Assembly: GCA_013365325.1 (NCBI GenBank)
Contig: JABVXV010000029.1
Span: 62,001-126,000, forward strand
Direction: 5' to 3'
DNA: 64,000 nt
Source of the DNA: Dipetalonema caudispina
Lineage: Eukaryota; Nematoda; Chromadorea; Rhabditida; Onchocercidae
Program-made: the position numbers and the translations under genes
Notes under the pieces: model-generated
Databases searched by the model: none
Seen by the model: only the letters and a program-made list of their open reading frames with translations
Told to the model about the DNA's origin: nothing
Shown here: positions 13,095 through 27,276 of the stretch, in pieces
How positions within the stretch are numbered: position 1 is the stretch's first letter
How the letters are laid out: every line of letters begins with the position of its first letter

Positions 13095-13970
13095 CATTTT
13101 TTATATGAGCTAAAAATGTATGATATAAAATGATACGATAGTGTTATAAATAAATAACTATTACAATTAAATGATTGAAAGAAAAGTGATAATAAAATGA
13201 TATTTGTTAGTAAATATTATTCTAATAATCACTTATCAACACGTCAACAAATATTTCTCAAACAATCTTTCACGTAGTTATTATTCTAAAGATGTTTTAC
13301 GTAAAAATTACTCTACACAATTTATAATATTAATTCGAAATATCATATATTTCATTTAAGTGTTAGTTTCATTTTCATTTTACTTCATTTTAATTTTGTA
13401 AGAAAGAAATGATACAATATTATCAATAATTTTCTTCACCTTATAATATCCACTAATAAATTAATAGCTTTGCAGTTTATCTTTACTGATATTAGTCCAT
13501 AACCTAAGAAAATAGATAACTTTACTCATGACTATATTCGGTAATAAAAAGCTTTACTTTAAACTCTAAATTCCAACAGCTATGATATACATTTAAATCA
13601 TATTTAAGTAGGATAAACTTTTAAATTTGGTAAATATTAATGAAGAAATAACTTTACGGATGCCATTATTACTTTAATTAAACTATATTACAGCTAGCAA
13701 AAATTCATTGGATAATTAATTTATACCAATGTTAAAATTAATATAAGTTGAAAACAGAAAATTTTCAGAATTGTTAAGAACATTCAAAGTATTGCGAAAT
13801 ATAAAATGTTGAAAATTTTTGCCGTATGTCACTTTTTAAAACATTTGGAATTTTTTGAAAAGTGAGAATAATATATTTGAAATGTGAAGCATAAAAGAGA
13901 GACATTCAGCTAGGAATGAAACAAAAATAGAATATGATTTATCGAGAATGCATTCAGTAACCGTAAAACC

Positions 13971-14011
<41 letters not shown>

Positions 14012-14462
14012 GAGAAAAAGAAAAGAATTGCACCCATTCTTGTTGGAATGGAATTGAAATAGCACAATTGAATAAGCAAGTAGCATTTAACATTTTGCAA
14101 TTGAAAATGTTAGCAAAAATTTTATAAAAATTGTAGCACAAAAATTCCTGTAATCGTTCATAAAAATTGATAAACTTGAATTTATGCTATATTAGAAAAT
14201 TTTGCTGATATATTTAACCGAATAACGTTGATAAATAAACTAACAACAACAACAACAACAACAATTAAATATTTATTGCTGTTAAATTTATTGATTCAAA
14301 TGTAATCAATGTAGTTTAAAATCTTAAAAATTTTAAAGTAAATTAAAATTTTCCTTTTTTTTTTTCCCCTCCTCCTATTAGAAAAGAGCTATAGTAATCT
14401 CGAGAGTTCACATGATTGATAAATGCAATTTTACCAGCTGCTTTAAAATGAATCAGCAAATC

Positions 14463-14505
<43 letters not shown>

Positions 14506-15966
14506 TTTGTTTGCAATGTTTTCGAATGTTAATGAATCTAAATGAGACAAATTGGAATGTGCTTAAATTGTAGCAATAAATGGAATAAACATATCAGGTT
14601 GAAAAAAAAAAAAAAAAAAAAAAAAACAAAATTGTTAAAATTCCGCGAAATAAAATATTAAAGAATAGCAATTATTGATTACTTTCAATCTCGTATTCAA
14701 ATAATTTTTATGAAAATCTACAAATATCAATGGAATTGTTCAATTTGTAATGTAATGTAATACGAAAATTGGAAGTAAAGTGGCACTGCCATATGAGAAT
14801 GGTATGATGCACACGGCTCGCTCTGTTTCAACTTTCAAACCAGTTTTAATCATTTTAATTTTTCGGAGAAATTTGTAGAAAAAAAAAAATTTTTTTTTTT
14901 TTTTTATTTTTTAATAGGAGGGAATTTAAGAATAGTGAAAATACTATTTGCAAATACATTTTTATAACATTGATGATCGTTAAAGTTTCCAATTTAAATG
15001 ATTAGGAAAAAGCGTACGAAAGATGAATTGTTCAATTCATGTCATTTATTGTATTACAACATTGATATCAATTAAAAAGTAATGAAATATCAAATGATAA
15101 TCATATGATAATAATATCAATCATTCCTTGTTAATACAATAAGCAAGTTAAATAAAAAACAAAAAAAAAAAAAAAAAAAAAAAAATGAGAAATAAATATG
15201 AATGCAATGAAATAATCAAAAGAAATCAATATTTTTTGCTGATTCAATAAAATAAGAGAGGATACAATCATTCATCATTCTATCTAATATAAACAACCTA
15301 TGACCTATAATTAAGTATCAATCAATTTAGTATAAATATTGCATAGATGGATAAAGACGAATCATATGACTGTTCTGGTTTTACAATGATTGCGATAATG
15401 ATCGTAACATATATCCGTCGAATATGACAAACATTTTGATGATAAAAAGAAAAGAAAATGAATGATGTTTAGGTGTGAAGTAAGACCAAGGGTCAGAGGT
15501 TAATTTTAATGACAAATTTATGTTGACAAAATTGCAAGATGAATTTGAAACGAAGAAAAAAAAAAACAAAAAAAAAAAAAAAAAAAAAAAAAAAAGAAAA
15601 AAATTAAACGAGGACAAAGTGAATTGTGGAAATTATCGATGAGTTTGCAGAAAAGAGTGAGAAAGGATCAGGAAAAAAAAGAAAAAAAAAAAAAAAAAAT
15701 GTGATGCCGGAGGGAGGAGTTCGAATGTTTGTCCTCGAGAGAAAAATAATTAATCTTGATTGCTCCATCAGCATTTCTTCCATTTTTCATTTTCACTAAT
15801 TAGTTAATCAGAGGTTACCATCGTTTAACACGGAAATACCTACCTCCTATATGATACTTACTATTCGGCCCATTTCATTCTCCCTATATCTATCGACATC
15901 CAAGGACATTGGTCAAATAAAATGATAGTTTACTAATCATATATCTACGACAAATTGATAACGATG

Positions 15967-16020
15967 TGTTAATGATGATGATGATGTTAATGATGATGAT
16001 GATGATGATGACGATGATAA
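15967..16020 (+). repeat. GAT trinucleotide microsatellite
   Basis: Imperfect run of GAT units, interrupted by TTAAT and GACGAT. Confidence 0.8.
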
Positions 16021-17040
16021 TAGGATGGACATATGACAGGAAATATAGAGATATTTGAATATATCATTACATTCTTTGAGAGTAAATGTAAATTGTAATT
16101 TAAAAAATTGCTAAAATTTAAGCAAAACACAATTATGAATAAATAAATTGCAAAAGATCGAAAAGGATCAGCGATGAATTTTAATCCTGTTATAAATGCT
16201 GTAAATGATAAGAGAATATGTGATATCATTTTGGATTAACAAAACTCTCATATGAAACATATTAAAAGTAAAAGTTAGAAAATGATTCAATTGCATATAC
16301 AACAGAATATATGAAGTAAAGGTTACCTTGTGGTAGAGGAAAAAAATTGAATTAGTTCTTGGCTATAATAAAATGTAAAATTCTATGCAAATCTAAAAAT
16401 GTTAATAAATATAAAAAAAAATGATTAGAAATGATAAGTAAGAAATATATTTTATCAAAAATGATCAGCTTGACACAATTTTAGCAAATCTTTTGTGATA
16501 ATCATTACAAAATTCCACCAAATACGGAGAAATTCTTTATTTTTCACCAATTAAAATTGATTGCCAGAAATGATAGCAAAACAATTTGAAAAAATTGCTT
16601 AAGGCAAAAATATTTCAACAGTATTATTCATTTTGGAAAAAAAAAAAAGATTTTTGAAAACTTTTCTTTTTTCTAAAAATACATTTTTTTTTTTTTTCAT
16701 ATGAGCAATGTCTTTTTTTTCTTTTTTTTTTTTTTTTTTTTTTTTTTTGTAAAAAAAAATATCTTAAAGAAAGAATTTTTTCCTTCAATTAATTTAGCTC
16801 AACTAAAATGCTTTTTAAATTTTTCAATTCTTGAAAAGAGATTTGGAAAATTGACATGGAAAATTTAAAATTTAAAATTGATCAGAACGATGAGTTGAAA
16901 TGAAGGAATGATTGTGAACGATCGTAATGGGTTGTCATCGTTGAACAACTAAAGAGGATAATAATCCCATCTACTTTCTATGCACCATTCCTTGTTGTTC
17001 CTATCCCACTTCTATCACGATCTATTTGTAGTACCAACAA

Positions 17041-17160
17041 CAATAGTAACAGCAACAATAGCAACAACAACAACAACAACAACAACAATAACAACAACAG
17101 TTATTATCATTATCACTATTATTATTATTATTAACTACTGTCATTATTATTATTACTATT
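17041..17160 (+). repeat. CAA-rich then ATT-rich microsatellite pair
   Basis: A CAA-type repeat (17041-17100) runs directly into an ATT-type repeat (17101-17160). The Thr/Ile-rich open frame across it is a product of the repeat. Confidence 0.8.
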
Positions 17161-19942
17161 GTCACGATTATTGTAACAACAAATCATTACAATTAACACT
17201 GATTTACCTGGATTTCTCAGGTATCAATCAAAGCTTTATTTGTTACTTTTTCAGCAATATCTTTGCAAGCAAATATTAATATTACAGCTAATTCTTTGCT
17301 GCTAATATTACTGCTAATTTTGTTAAATTAATAATAATTTTTTTATCAGTCAATATCAATAAATACTGCTAATTTGCAACATCGAAATCGTCGGAAATGC
17401 TTCTATTACACACATTTCCTCAACTTTCATCAATCATGTCAACTATTTCCCAATGTGATCTCGGATGTTTGATCTTGGATGCAAGAAATTTTCGCACTTG
17501 AACGTTTTTTTTTTACGTAAAGTTACCTTATGAGTAGCAAAGCTACCGTTAACTAAATTTAGAAATAGTTATTAAATATTAATTGACAAAAATATCGTAT
17601 TTCTTGTACGAATTTCTATAAATCAAATGAAAGTTTCACAAATACTTTAATAACTAATGAAAAATGAGATAGATTAAAAATGGAAATGAAATTAACGCTA
17701 TCAATTAGGTTTTCAGATTGAAAATTGACTTAAGTTAATTAAGTGTATAAAAGAAAGGTTAAAAGTGATTTGTAATTGAATTTGAAAGATGTTATGGTAC
17801 AGAAAAGCATCAATTTAGTTTTGAAATTAATTACAAGGAATGATTAGTTGTTGAATGATTTCATCCATTTATGCTAACACCAGGAGGTCAATTGTGCCGA
17901 ATTGTTGGCCTATGTCCACTATATGAGACAAATATATTGTCCACAAATTGTAAAATCTAATATCCATCTTTCACATTTTATCTTTTGTTCCATTCTCATC
18001 TCTTTTCATTCTTTCCTGCTCATTTGCAATAATAATTTATTTAATTGAATTTTGCAAATTATGAAGTTTGTTAGAACATTTCTAAATGAATTAAATTGGT
18101 TGAACTGTTCTAAACTAACAGATAATTTTGAAAATTGACCACTTTTCTTTCACCTAGCATAGATATACATTGAATATTTTTTTTCAAGATTGCCAAATAA
18201 ATAAACTTAATCTTTAAACGGAATATAGCTAAAAGTTGTTAGTGATAATTTAATTTGAATAGTATCAAATTTCATTCGTCGGATTTCAAAATAAAATTAG
18301 AACGTTTATTTTTTGCCATTTAAGGAAGAGAATTTTACGAGTGAGAGAGAAATAATGGATGAATGTATTACTGATGATGTTTCTAGGTAATAATGGTACC
18401 AGTCAGAATATGGATCCGGTCAACTGTAATAAGTTGTATGAAATATTTAATATCAGCAAAAGTTTTTTTAATAATTTTTTCCGATTTCCATGATACTCTT
18501 AATTAAATCCAACCAATGATTCATTTTTTTTTAATTTTTCGTTAAAAAATTTTTGAGCATTAAAAATATCTAAATCGTAAGAAAATTCAGACTTTCATAT
18601 TTTTTTCCCCAAAGATTACAACCATTTAATGCTTAAAATGTTAATTAATTCAGAATCATTTAGTACTTATGCTACATAGTTTCGAACAGATTACAACTAT
18701 ACGTAACACGCGTATCACGTGTATTAGTAAACGTGTATCAGTGTATCAGCAATATATGTAATAGTGTATGACATCGTACAACTGAAAAAACGAGGAAAAA
18801 TGAAGCTGACAATTTAACGTAATAGCGAGAGAACTACGTGAACAGAATGGTTTCATCGATGACTTAAACATTGTACGTGACCTTGATATTTAACATGGTA
18901 CCAACATCTAAAGTATGATTTTAAATTAAATTATAATTGATAAGAAGATTTTTAGTTTTGTAAAAATGTTAATTTTACTTCTTTATACTTCTTCAACTTT
19001 TGATTGCTTAACACAGAAATAAAATGATCGTATGTGTTTGGCAAATTTCTTCCTTTAAATTATAATACGATAATGATTTACTTACAGAATGAATTTTCAA
19101 AAAAAAAAAAAAAAAAAAAAAAAAGACGCAAGAAATAATTAGAGTATTTTTAAATTTCCACTAAAATGAAATTAATGTTTCAATCATTTATAATCTTTTG
19201 AAGTTAATTAACCTTACAACATTTCCCATCAAAATACTACATGAACCAAATAAACAAAACATTTTTTATTAAGAAAGCAAAAACTGATCATATACTGATA
19301 CAAAGTATAATTAATAGATCCTCGATTGAATATTTGAAAATTTATTGAGAAATAAATTAATTAATATTTCAAATTGTACCTTCCAAGGAAACCTGTTAAA
19401 GATCAAAAAACAAAATGGAAATTTAAATATGAAAATAGAACAGTAAATATTAATGTAAACGGAGGAGAAAAAAAAAAGCTAAACAGCGGCATGAATCCGA
19501 AAAGTGAAGTGGGATAAGGCTTTAGTAAAGAGGATTACAATATGGGCCTATCACTGGAAAGTCAGACAAATAAGTGGGATAACAAATATAAGCCAGGCTT
19601 TATATGATAGAACTAATTCTGAAGATAAGGTAGAAATAAATTCGGGAAGATAAAAGATTGAAGGGGACGAAAGTTCGAAAGGTCAGGGATGAAGGGAAGA
19701 ATTAGGAAGGAAAAAAAATTAACATTTCGTATGGACACTACAATTAGTCCTTAATTTTACTAATTTATTAAATTTTGAAGGTGTTAAATTTCCGGTTCTT
19801 TGAACATTTATTCTTTATCAAATTCCTTAAAGAAATGATTTAGCGATATTGTCATTGTTAAAAGTTGTTGACAATGAATAAAATTGCTATGTATGTAATT
19901 TTTGCTAAAAAAAAAAAGGAAAAAAAACAAAATAATTGCACT

Positions 19943-20064
19943 GAATAATTTAAACATATGAAATGGATAATTTCTAGTTCATTTCAAATTTTTTGAAAAA
20001 AAAAAAGTTTTTTTCAGAAAAATACAAAATGAACTAAAAATTATTCATTTTGCATGTTTAAATT
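19943..20064. repeat. Long imperfect inverted repeat (hairpin)
   Basis: Arms of about 50 nt around a centre near 20003. The best-paired part, 19967-19984 with 20027-20044, matches at 17 of 18 positions. TTTAAACAT near 19950 pairs with ATGTTTAAA near 20054. The arms carry small bulges, as in a miRNA precursor, but the loop side is A/T homopolymer. Either strand could fold. Confidence 0.5.
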
Positions 20065-20309
20065 TCAACAATGATGATTGTTGTTTTTCGTTGCAACAAG
20101 AAATTAAAGTGAAAATTGCTTAGATTTGCAAGGAAATTATTATTTTATATTTTCATTTCTTGCTTTAACGTTGTAAATTTATAACTTGATAAAGAATTTT
20201 ATAATTGATTAAAAATTTAAGTAAGTGTGTTCTGTATTGCGTAATAATAATTATAATTTTTAGCTTTTTTTTATATACTTACTTTCCCTCATTGGAACTA
20301 TGATAAGCA

Positions 20310-20333
20310 AAGAGAGAGAGAGAGAGAGAGAGA
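20310..20333 (+). repeat. GA dinucleotide microsatellite
   Basis: Near-perfect AG/GA run of about 24 nt. A second run of similar length lies at 20656-20682. Confidence 0.85.
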
Positions 20334-22246
20334 AAGGGAAAGGAAGGAAAAAAAAGGAATGAGAAAATGAAAAAATGTATGTTTAAGCCAAGACTGATCT
20401 TCTGCACAAGTTGTAAAAACATTAATTAATTGTATGCGATCGGATATCTCAACGATTTAGAACTTATTTTAATTGTATTCATAGAAATTTTTTGATTATT
20501 TGCCAATAGGAATTAAATGAATTTGTAATTGTTAAAGAAGTACTCTGCAAAATAAATCAAAAACAGCTAAAAAATATTTGGATGAATCGAAATAAAATAG
20601 AAATTCTATCCTTCAATCAACGATGACATTTTCAGAAAAATTTACAAATATCCCCAGAGAGAGAGAGAGAGAGAGAGAGAGGGAAAGATTTAAAGTGCAA
20701 GAAATTGAGCCTTCTGAGAGGATCCTAATATATTTGCAAGGATTTGATGAATAAAAAGAAAAGAGAGGTGAAATTAAATATCCTGTCATATCCCATCTTT
20801 AACAACACTCTTTTCAATCTTTAAAAAAATTTCGCTACCGTTGTATCCTTTAGATATTGCCAGAGAAAAAAAAAAAAAAAGCATATTTGCATGGCTATTT
20901 TTAGATAATTTCAAAAATAATTCAAAATACTATCTTGATATGATATACTGATAAAAATCAATAATGTTAGACAATAGTGATTGATATACGACGTATAGTT
21001 GAAAGCTTTCAGAAAATTTCGTAAAACATTTAATTTCCACAAAAATTCTTTGAAAGTAATATTTGGCAGATTAATTTTTATCCTTTAGCTAATGACAGCT
21101 AAAGTTATCGTAGTGAAAATATCTCAGTAATCTTTTCAATATCTCTCAAATTAAACAATTGCTATGATATGATCAAATTTGATGAGTAATTGAGAAGCTG
21201 ACGAATAATAATTCAACTTGTGAAATTTCATTAACAATTCTTTTTTCATTCTCCCTTCAACTATACAAAACAATTTTGTGCATTATTCTGTTTTATTCAC
21301 GCATAAATGAAGCTGTCAATAATTTAGAATTGTTAGTTCTGATCAAATAAAGATATCGGGAAAGAGTTATATGTGGAATGGTATTCGATACAGTGATCTT
21401 TATTATGCTGTGTAATAGCTACTGTATCATCCAAAATACATATGTTGAAGAAGTGAAAGATAAAGCAAAAAAAAAAGAATTTTTAAAGCTAAAATAAATA
21501 TCAAAAAGTTAAAAAAAGAATAGTTAAATGTAAAGCTAAACGATGAATGAAATTAGCAAATCAAAAATATTTTCAGAAAATAACATTTTATGAATATATG
21601 TGAAAGATTTCAGATAACTTCAAAAATTCTCTTTGATGAATTTTATTCGTGAAATTTTTCTGAGAATTTATTTCTACCTAAATAGTGATTATAATAACAT
21701 GTTTGAAAGTTTATAAAATGATCAGTTTGGGTTACAAAAAAAAAAAAAAAAAAAAACTGACTTTCATAAATTTTTTGGTATTGTGAAAATTCATAAATAG
21801 TTATTTTTTCCATATATTTGTAGGATAAGAACTATACGATTTATATGGGTTGATATATTTTCCGGATACTTTTGACGAATGAATGTGTTAATCAGTTTGC
21901 GACAATTTTATTATATATATCTGGCTTATAAATGGCAAAATAACCTGTATAATTATATGAATTCATAGGGCAAATAATAGCTAAGTCAACTTTTTGCAAG
22001 TGGGAAATAATTTGCGATGACATTTGTAGGAAAGTTTAAAAATGTCATCAAAGAAAAAGACATATGAAATGGAGAAAATTTACAAAAATTTGATCAATCT
22101 AAAACAATACAAATACATACATTATCCGGCGAGAGAATCACATTAGGATAAAGTTACGTTACCGATTAAACTACCAAAATGGATAAAGTTATATTACAAC
22201 CTTCGCTTTTGATGAACAACCCGAATTTATAAATTTTAATGTACAA

Positions 22247-24344
22247 TTATAATTGTAACAAGTTCGACCAATCTAAACCAATAAGCCATCGTGCAAATTT
22301 CCGTCCATAGCTCTCAGGATCATCACCAATTCCGGTGTACGATTCACCATTGATAGTACCCTCGAAAGATTCAATTCCGGATTCGATACTTTCGATAAGC
22401 TCTATTATTGCACCATCCAATGTAATCTGTACCGCTCGACCAACCACTCCGCGTTTCAACAAACGCATTCGTCGATCACCAGAAGGGAACTGAAGATGAT
22501 ATACCTGAAAAAGTATAAACTTTATTAAAATATTAGCATTCGCTGAAAAACTTCAATTTTATCTTCAAGAATTGAGAAACGAATCTTGAAATTTATCATT
22601 TCTGACTTGTTTTTTAATCCTAATCGTTGTAATTCATTTTCAATCTTTCATTTTATTTTAATTCTTCAAAAATATCATTTAAAAATCTTTAGAAGAAAAG
22701 GAATAAGATCAAACATTATGCAGTAATTCCTTCATGTTACTTCCATTTAAATGATTATCATTGTTGCTACTTTTATCAATCGTCCCATTTTCGCAATTAA
22801 CTCTAATGCTTTCCAATGGTATTCTATCCGAATCTCTAAAATTATTTTTAATTTAAAATATAACTCATAAAAGTTACAATGTTATTTTTCATATTCTACA
22901 TGCTATAATAATCATAGCACAATTATTATCAACTGATAGATAATAGTAATAATAATTACCTGCATGCAAATTCCTTCGTATGTCCTCTTCTGGTAGCATT
23001 TTGTTTGGAAATATCAAAATTATTTGCATCTTAAAAATAATTAATTTTTTAAGGAAATAACATAAACACAATCAATCCTTCCTTCCTCAAAAAAAAAAAA
23101 AAAGGTAAATGTTCTCAAAAAAAAAAAAAAGGTTAATATTCTACGGATAATATCGAAATAAAAATATTATATTCATACCGTTGAATTTAACGTTCATCCA
23201 TGTGGTAAATGTGGTACCATCGTTACGGATTACAAGTATGTTATTGGTTTGTCTACGATGAGGCAAATTTCTAAAAGTTGATAAGCAATCACATGATTCT
23301 GATAATTGCAAAGTTTCGATTGCAAAATTCACCTGTAACAAAATGATTCATGTTAAGGGGTGAGAGGTTACTGTAAATTTTAGTGTTTATTTCAATTTAT
23401 ATTGAAATAAAAAAAAAAAACTGCTTAAAAAAAAAAAAAAGGAAAAAATTTCATGATTAACCTTAATGTCAAGTAATTTTTCCTGAGCTGTTTGGCGAAG
23501 TTCATTTACATCACCAACTGCCAATGATATCTATAATTATCATTAATTACTTATCCAAATAAAGATAATAAATTTAATTGGAAATGTAGTAATATTAACC
23601 ATTAAATTCATCAGCAGTATGACAGTACTTATTTCGAATGCTAATAGAAGCAAATTTGGTATCCATTCCTTACGTTCCAATACATTGTCTGCATCCACTT
23701 CACCTTTAATTAAAAATCAATTGGAAATTTTTTGAATTAAACAAACATAAGTAATCAATGACTATTTCAACATCAACGATTAACTATAATTATATTAATA
23801 ATTGAAAACTTAAGTGATAATTAAATACATCAAAAAAAGAAATCTTTTGAAGGAGAAGAATAGACAAATAGATTAAAATAAAGTGAAATTAACCAATCAT
23901 CATGGCTGATGTTTTTGTAATAGCTTGTAGCATCATTAGCAATTTTTGCGATACTGTTGCATTTTGTGAAAACTGAAAATAACAATTCAGCTTATTGGCG
24001 AATGCTTATTTCCAATACTATGATAATAAAAATTTATTTTATAAACAAAATAAACTTACTCAATTGTTATATGAAAAATTTTAAATATTAAATTTTATTG
24101 GTCTTTAATCTTTAAGGTTGTAATATCTGACATTTATATTCTAGTAAAATTCACCATTTCAGTAGCTTCCCAGGGTTCTTGACCACTGTTTCGCATAACA
24201 AGATGAAAAGCGAATGCAAATGCGAGAAGTGTTGGTATCCATATTATCGCAATCTGTAGTGCATTAATCATTGTTATCATTGTTGCTATCACTGATATAT
24301 ATATATCAGTATTACTAATATACAGTGGTTATCACTCACTATTA

Positions 24345-24439
<95 letters not shown>

Positions 24440-27276
24440 TATTATTATTATTATTTATTATTTTTATCATTATTATTATTATTAATGTTATTGATCATCA
24501 AAAAAAAAAATATTTTAATATGTTTCGGATACGACTGAAAAATGACAAATTGTTGAAATTCGACTAGTAATTTTGGAAATAAAAGGGAAAAAAAGAAGAA
24601 AAATGGATTAATCCGAATAAAAGAATTAAATTTGATTGGTTGATTCATAGCTGAATATATCATCTATTCCTTGTAATTTTGTGTTATTATCAGATTCTTT
24701 GGGTCATGAGATTTATAGTCGTTATTGTTGGAACAATTGATTCGAGAATTTTAAGAATCCATTGAAGTTTATTTAACAAAAAACAGAAAAAGTGTAAAGG
24801 AGAGAGAGTAAAAAGGAAGCTGAAAAAGGAAGAGATAAAAGGTGGAAAATTTAACGATGAAAGAAGAACAGATTACACTAAGATATTAATTGATATTCTT
24901 TGCACAATTGCTCGATAATTTCTGGCCAAGGATTTAAGCTCTCACTATGTAATTTCTTTTCTTTTTTTTTTGAAAAAAAAAAAAAAAAAAAAAAAGGATC
25001 TGTAAAAAAATCAATATTTGCTCATCCGTTCCATTATTTCCAATTGTTTTTATTTAATGATAATATTGCAAAAGAACAGAAGTATTTCTTTGTTCTTATT
25101 TTAGACAAAATAAAATATCAAATTTAAAACAAAAATGGAAATAAAAAAAAAAAACCTCAGAGAATTAAATATACTAAAATATATATTGCTAGAAAAAAAG
25201 ACTTAATAAGCTATTGGATAAGTTATACTAAGAAAAAAATTAATAAATTAATAAAAAACCTGAGAGAATGAATAGAGGATACGTGATAGCATAAGAATGT
25301 AAATACCGTATGGTGATTTTCTAAGGATATACAAGAAGTTAACCCATGCCGAAATGATAGCGATAATTGGTAGTAACCAAGTGATAAAATGCTGTAAAAA
25401 GATAAGTTATTACAATTAAATAAAAATTTGTCAAAAATGAAATATCACAATAATGCCATTCTTAGATTTTATTGCAATTTCAATTTTTGTTTCTTTTTTT
25501 TTTTTTTTTTTTTTTTTTTCTGGAACCAAAGAGTTAATTCATTCTGTAATGTTTCTAATTGTTAATAAATTTCAAATCATGTTTAAATAGCGGAAGTGTT
25601 TAGCTTCTAGAAATAAATTACATACAGTTTCCCAAGTTTATTATTGATTAAAATCCTAGTCTAAGTTTATTCTATGGTTCAAAATATAGCCAAGTAAAAC
25701 AACGTCATCTATAATTATTGAATAATTTATTAGTTGTGACCGTAGAAAAGCTTTTTTCTTACAAAATATGATAAAAATGGATCTATTTATCAGATTCAAT
25801 TTGATAATTTAATGTTTCAATTTCAAAAAATTGATTTCCTTGAGTAATTTTCTTACAAAATCATATAGACCTTATTAAAGTTTCGAAATCTTTAAAACTT
25901 GGAAGGTAATTTTAGAATTTACTAAAAAAGAAAACCTTCAAATCAGAATTATAATCATTATAAGAAAATAATAATGGCGTCCAGATGAATAGGAAAGTGG
26001 CGATATATGTTATTACGTTGAAGGAATAAGACAATATGAACCATTTACTGATTTTACCTGCTTGCAACCTTACAGCACATTTTACTACCTGTAAAATGAT
26101 TGGATAATAAGGAGAGGAATTTTCAAATGATAACAGAAAATTTTTTTTTTATTTGATCAAATCAATAAAATTTTTCTCTGATCATTACTATTGATAAACT
26201 TTTTTTGCTACCGTAGCTAATCCATTTTATTCCTCATGCAATAATAAACGATACTGTCATTTTCAATTTAAAACATCAAAAATTAAAAGCTTTTTAGACA
26301 ACTACCGTTATAAATTCCGATGGAACTACAGTAAGAAAATCAAGTAGGGGCCTAGGCCAAGTTTTGATCAATATTTCAATTAAATGACACAATAGAATTT
26401 AGTGATGAAATGTCCTTCACAATTTAAATTCTAAATTTCGTTTATTGTGAAGAAAGCGAAACAAAATGAGATACAAAATTGAGCAAAATTTGAAAATGAT
26501 CAGGAAAACCGTAAAACGAACCAAGCAGAATCCAAAAAGGATCAGGAATAATGTTGATAGAAAATCTTGCATATTGTTTTTACCAAAAATATAACTTGAA
26601 AGCAAAAGTAGAAAAACCAAGTACGATATAATATGTGCAACATAAAGATAGGCCTGTGAGAGAAGTATTTCATTGACGAAATTGAGTACCATTGGATGTC
26701 GAATTACATTCCATCGATGATTATCCTTCTGGAATTCTTTCAATTTTTATTTCGTTCAAATTAATGCATTAACTGTAAATTAATTTCAACAGATCATTTG
26801 CATTATTTTGCTAAAATATTGATTCATTTGTTTACTTATTCTATCATTTACTCAAATTAATTAATTCATTACCAAATATTTCAGTTCGCGCCAACTTATC
26901 ACTTCTTCGCCTTCCTCCGAACCATCTATAATAAACCATAATATTTTGATTCATCTTTTTTTTCCGCTTAATTTTGATAAATAATGGTTATAATTAAAAT
27001 AATTCGCATATGATTACGACAATTTAATTTAAGCAAATATTGCTGTCATACTTTATATTTGAAAAACAATTAAGGTTTTTTTCAAACTGATAGTAATTTG
27101 TTAATTTAATTTTAAATTTTGTCATATTTCTTGCTTTGTTTTGACATTTATTATTGTAATATTGTAGGGAAGATTTACTATCATTGGATTTAACCTTACC
27201 GTATCGGAAGAAATAAACAATTTGATCATCAGACTGTATTCTTCGGGTACGGCTACTATAGAAATCCCTACTACAT
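22247..27276 (-). CDS. TRPA-like cation channel, transmembrane and C-terminal part (5' end not found)
   Basis: Exons (high to low): 27276-27200, 26925-26873, 26728-26522 (donor uncertain), 26088-25936, 25391-25260, 24253-24155, 23972-23894, 23703-23600, 23530-23462, 23332-23179, 23029-22960, 22835-22715, 22504-22247 with stop TAA. Phases agree throughout. The order matches the TRPA family: a pre-S1 helix (RHPMVLNFVNEILL), S1 (YLYVAHIISYLVFLLLL), S2/S3, S4 with linker (WVNFLYILRKSPYGIYILML), S5, pore (LMMLQAITKTSAMMIGEVDAD), S6 (AFEISTVILLMNLM), then ISLAVGDVNELRQ as after S6 in TRPA channels. The C-terminus ends FARWLIGLDWSNLLQL. About 520-530 residues. TRPA channels sense heat, cold or chemicals at the plasma membrane. 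The long N-terminal ankyrin array expected for the family was not found upstream. A 20-nt exon at 26306-26325 is an alternative way to link S1 to S2. Confidence 0.85.
24341..24485 (+). repeat. ATT/TTA microsatellite in TRPA intron
   Basis: About 145 nt of nearly uninterrupted ATT repeat in the intron between the exons at 25260 and 24253. It creates a spurious Tyr-rich open frame on the plus strand. Confidence 0.9.

Larger units (their letters stand above)
12952..22246. other. Intergenic spacer, no gene recognised
   Basis: About 9.3 kb between the TEP start and the 3' end of the TRPA-like gene. I see no open frame with coding character. It is dense in poly-A/T runs (for example 13971-14010, 14467-14495, 15560-15596, 16719-16748) and simple repeats, and holds one long imperfect hairpin at about 19943-20064. 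Confidence 0.6.

Noticed and set aside
16980..17279. 99-codon Thr/Ile-rich open frame
   Set aside because: Produced by adjacent CAA and ATT repeats; no conserved motif and no splice context.
24325..24567. 80-codon Tyr-rich open frame on the plus strand
   Set aside because: It is the translation of an ATT microsatellite inside a TRPA intron.
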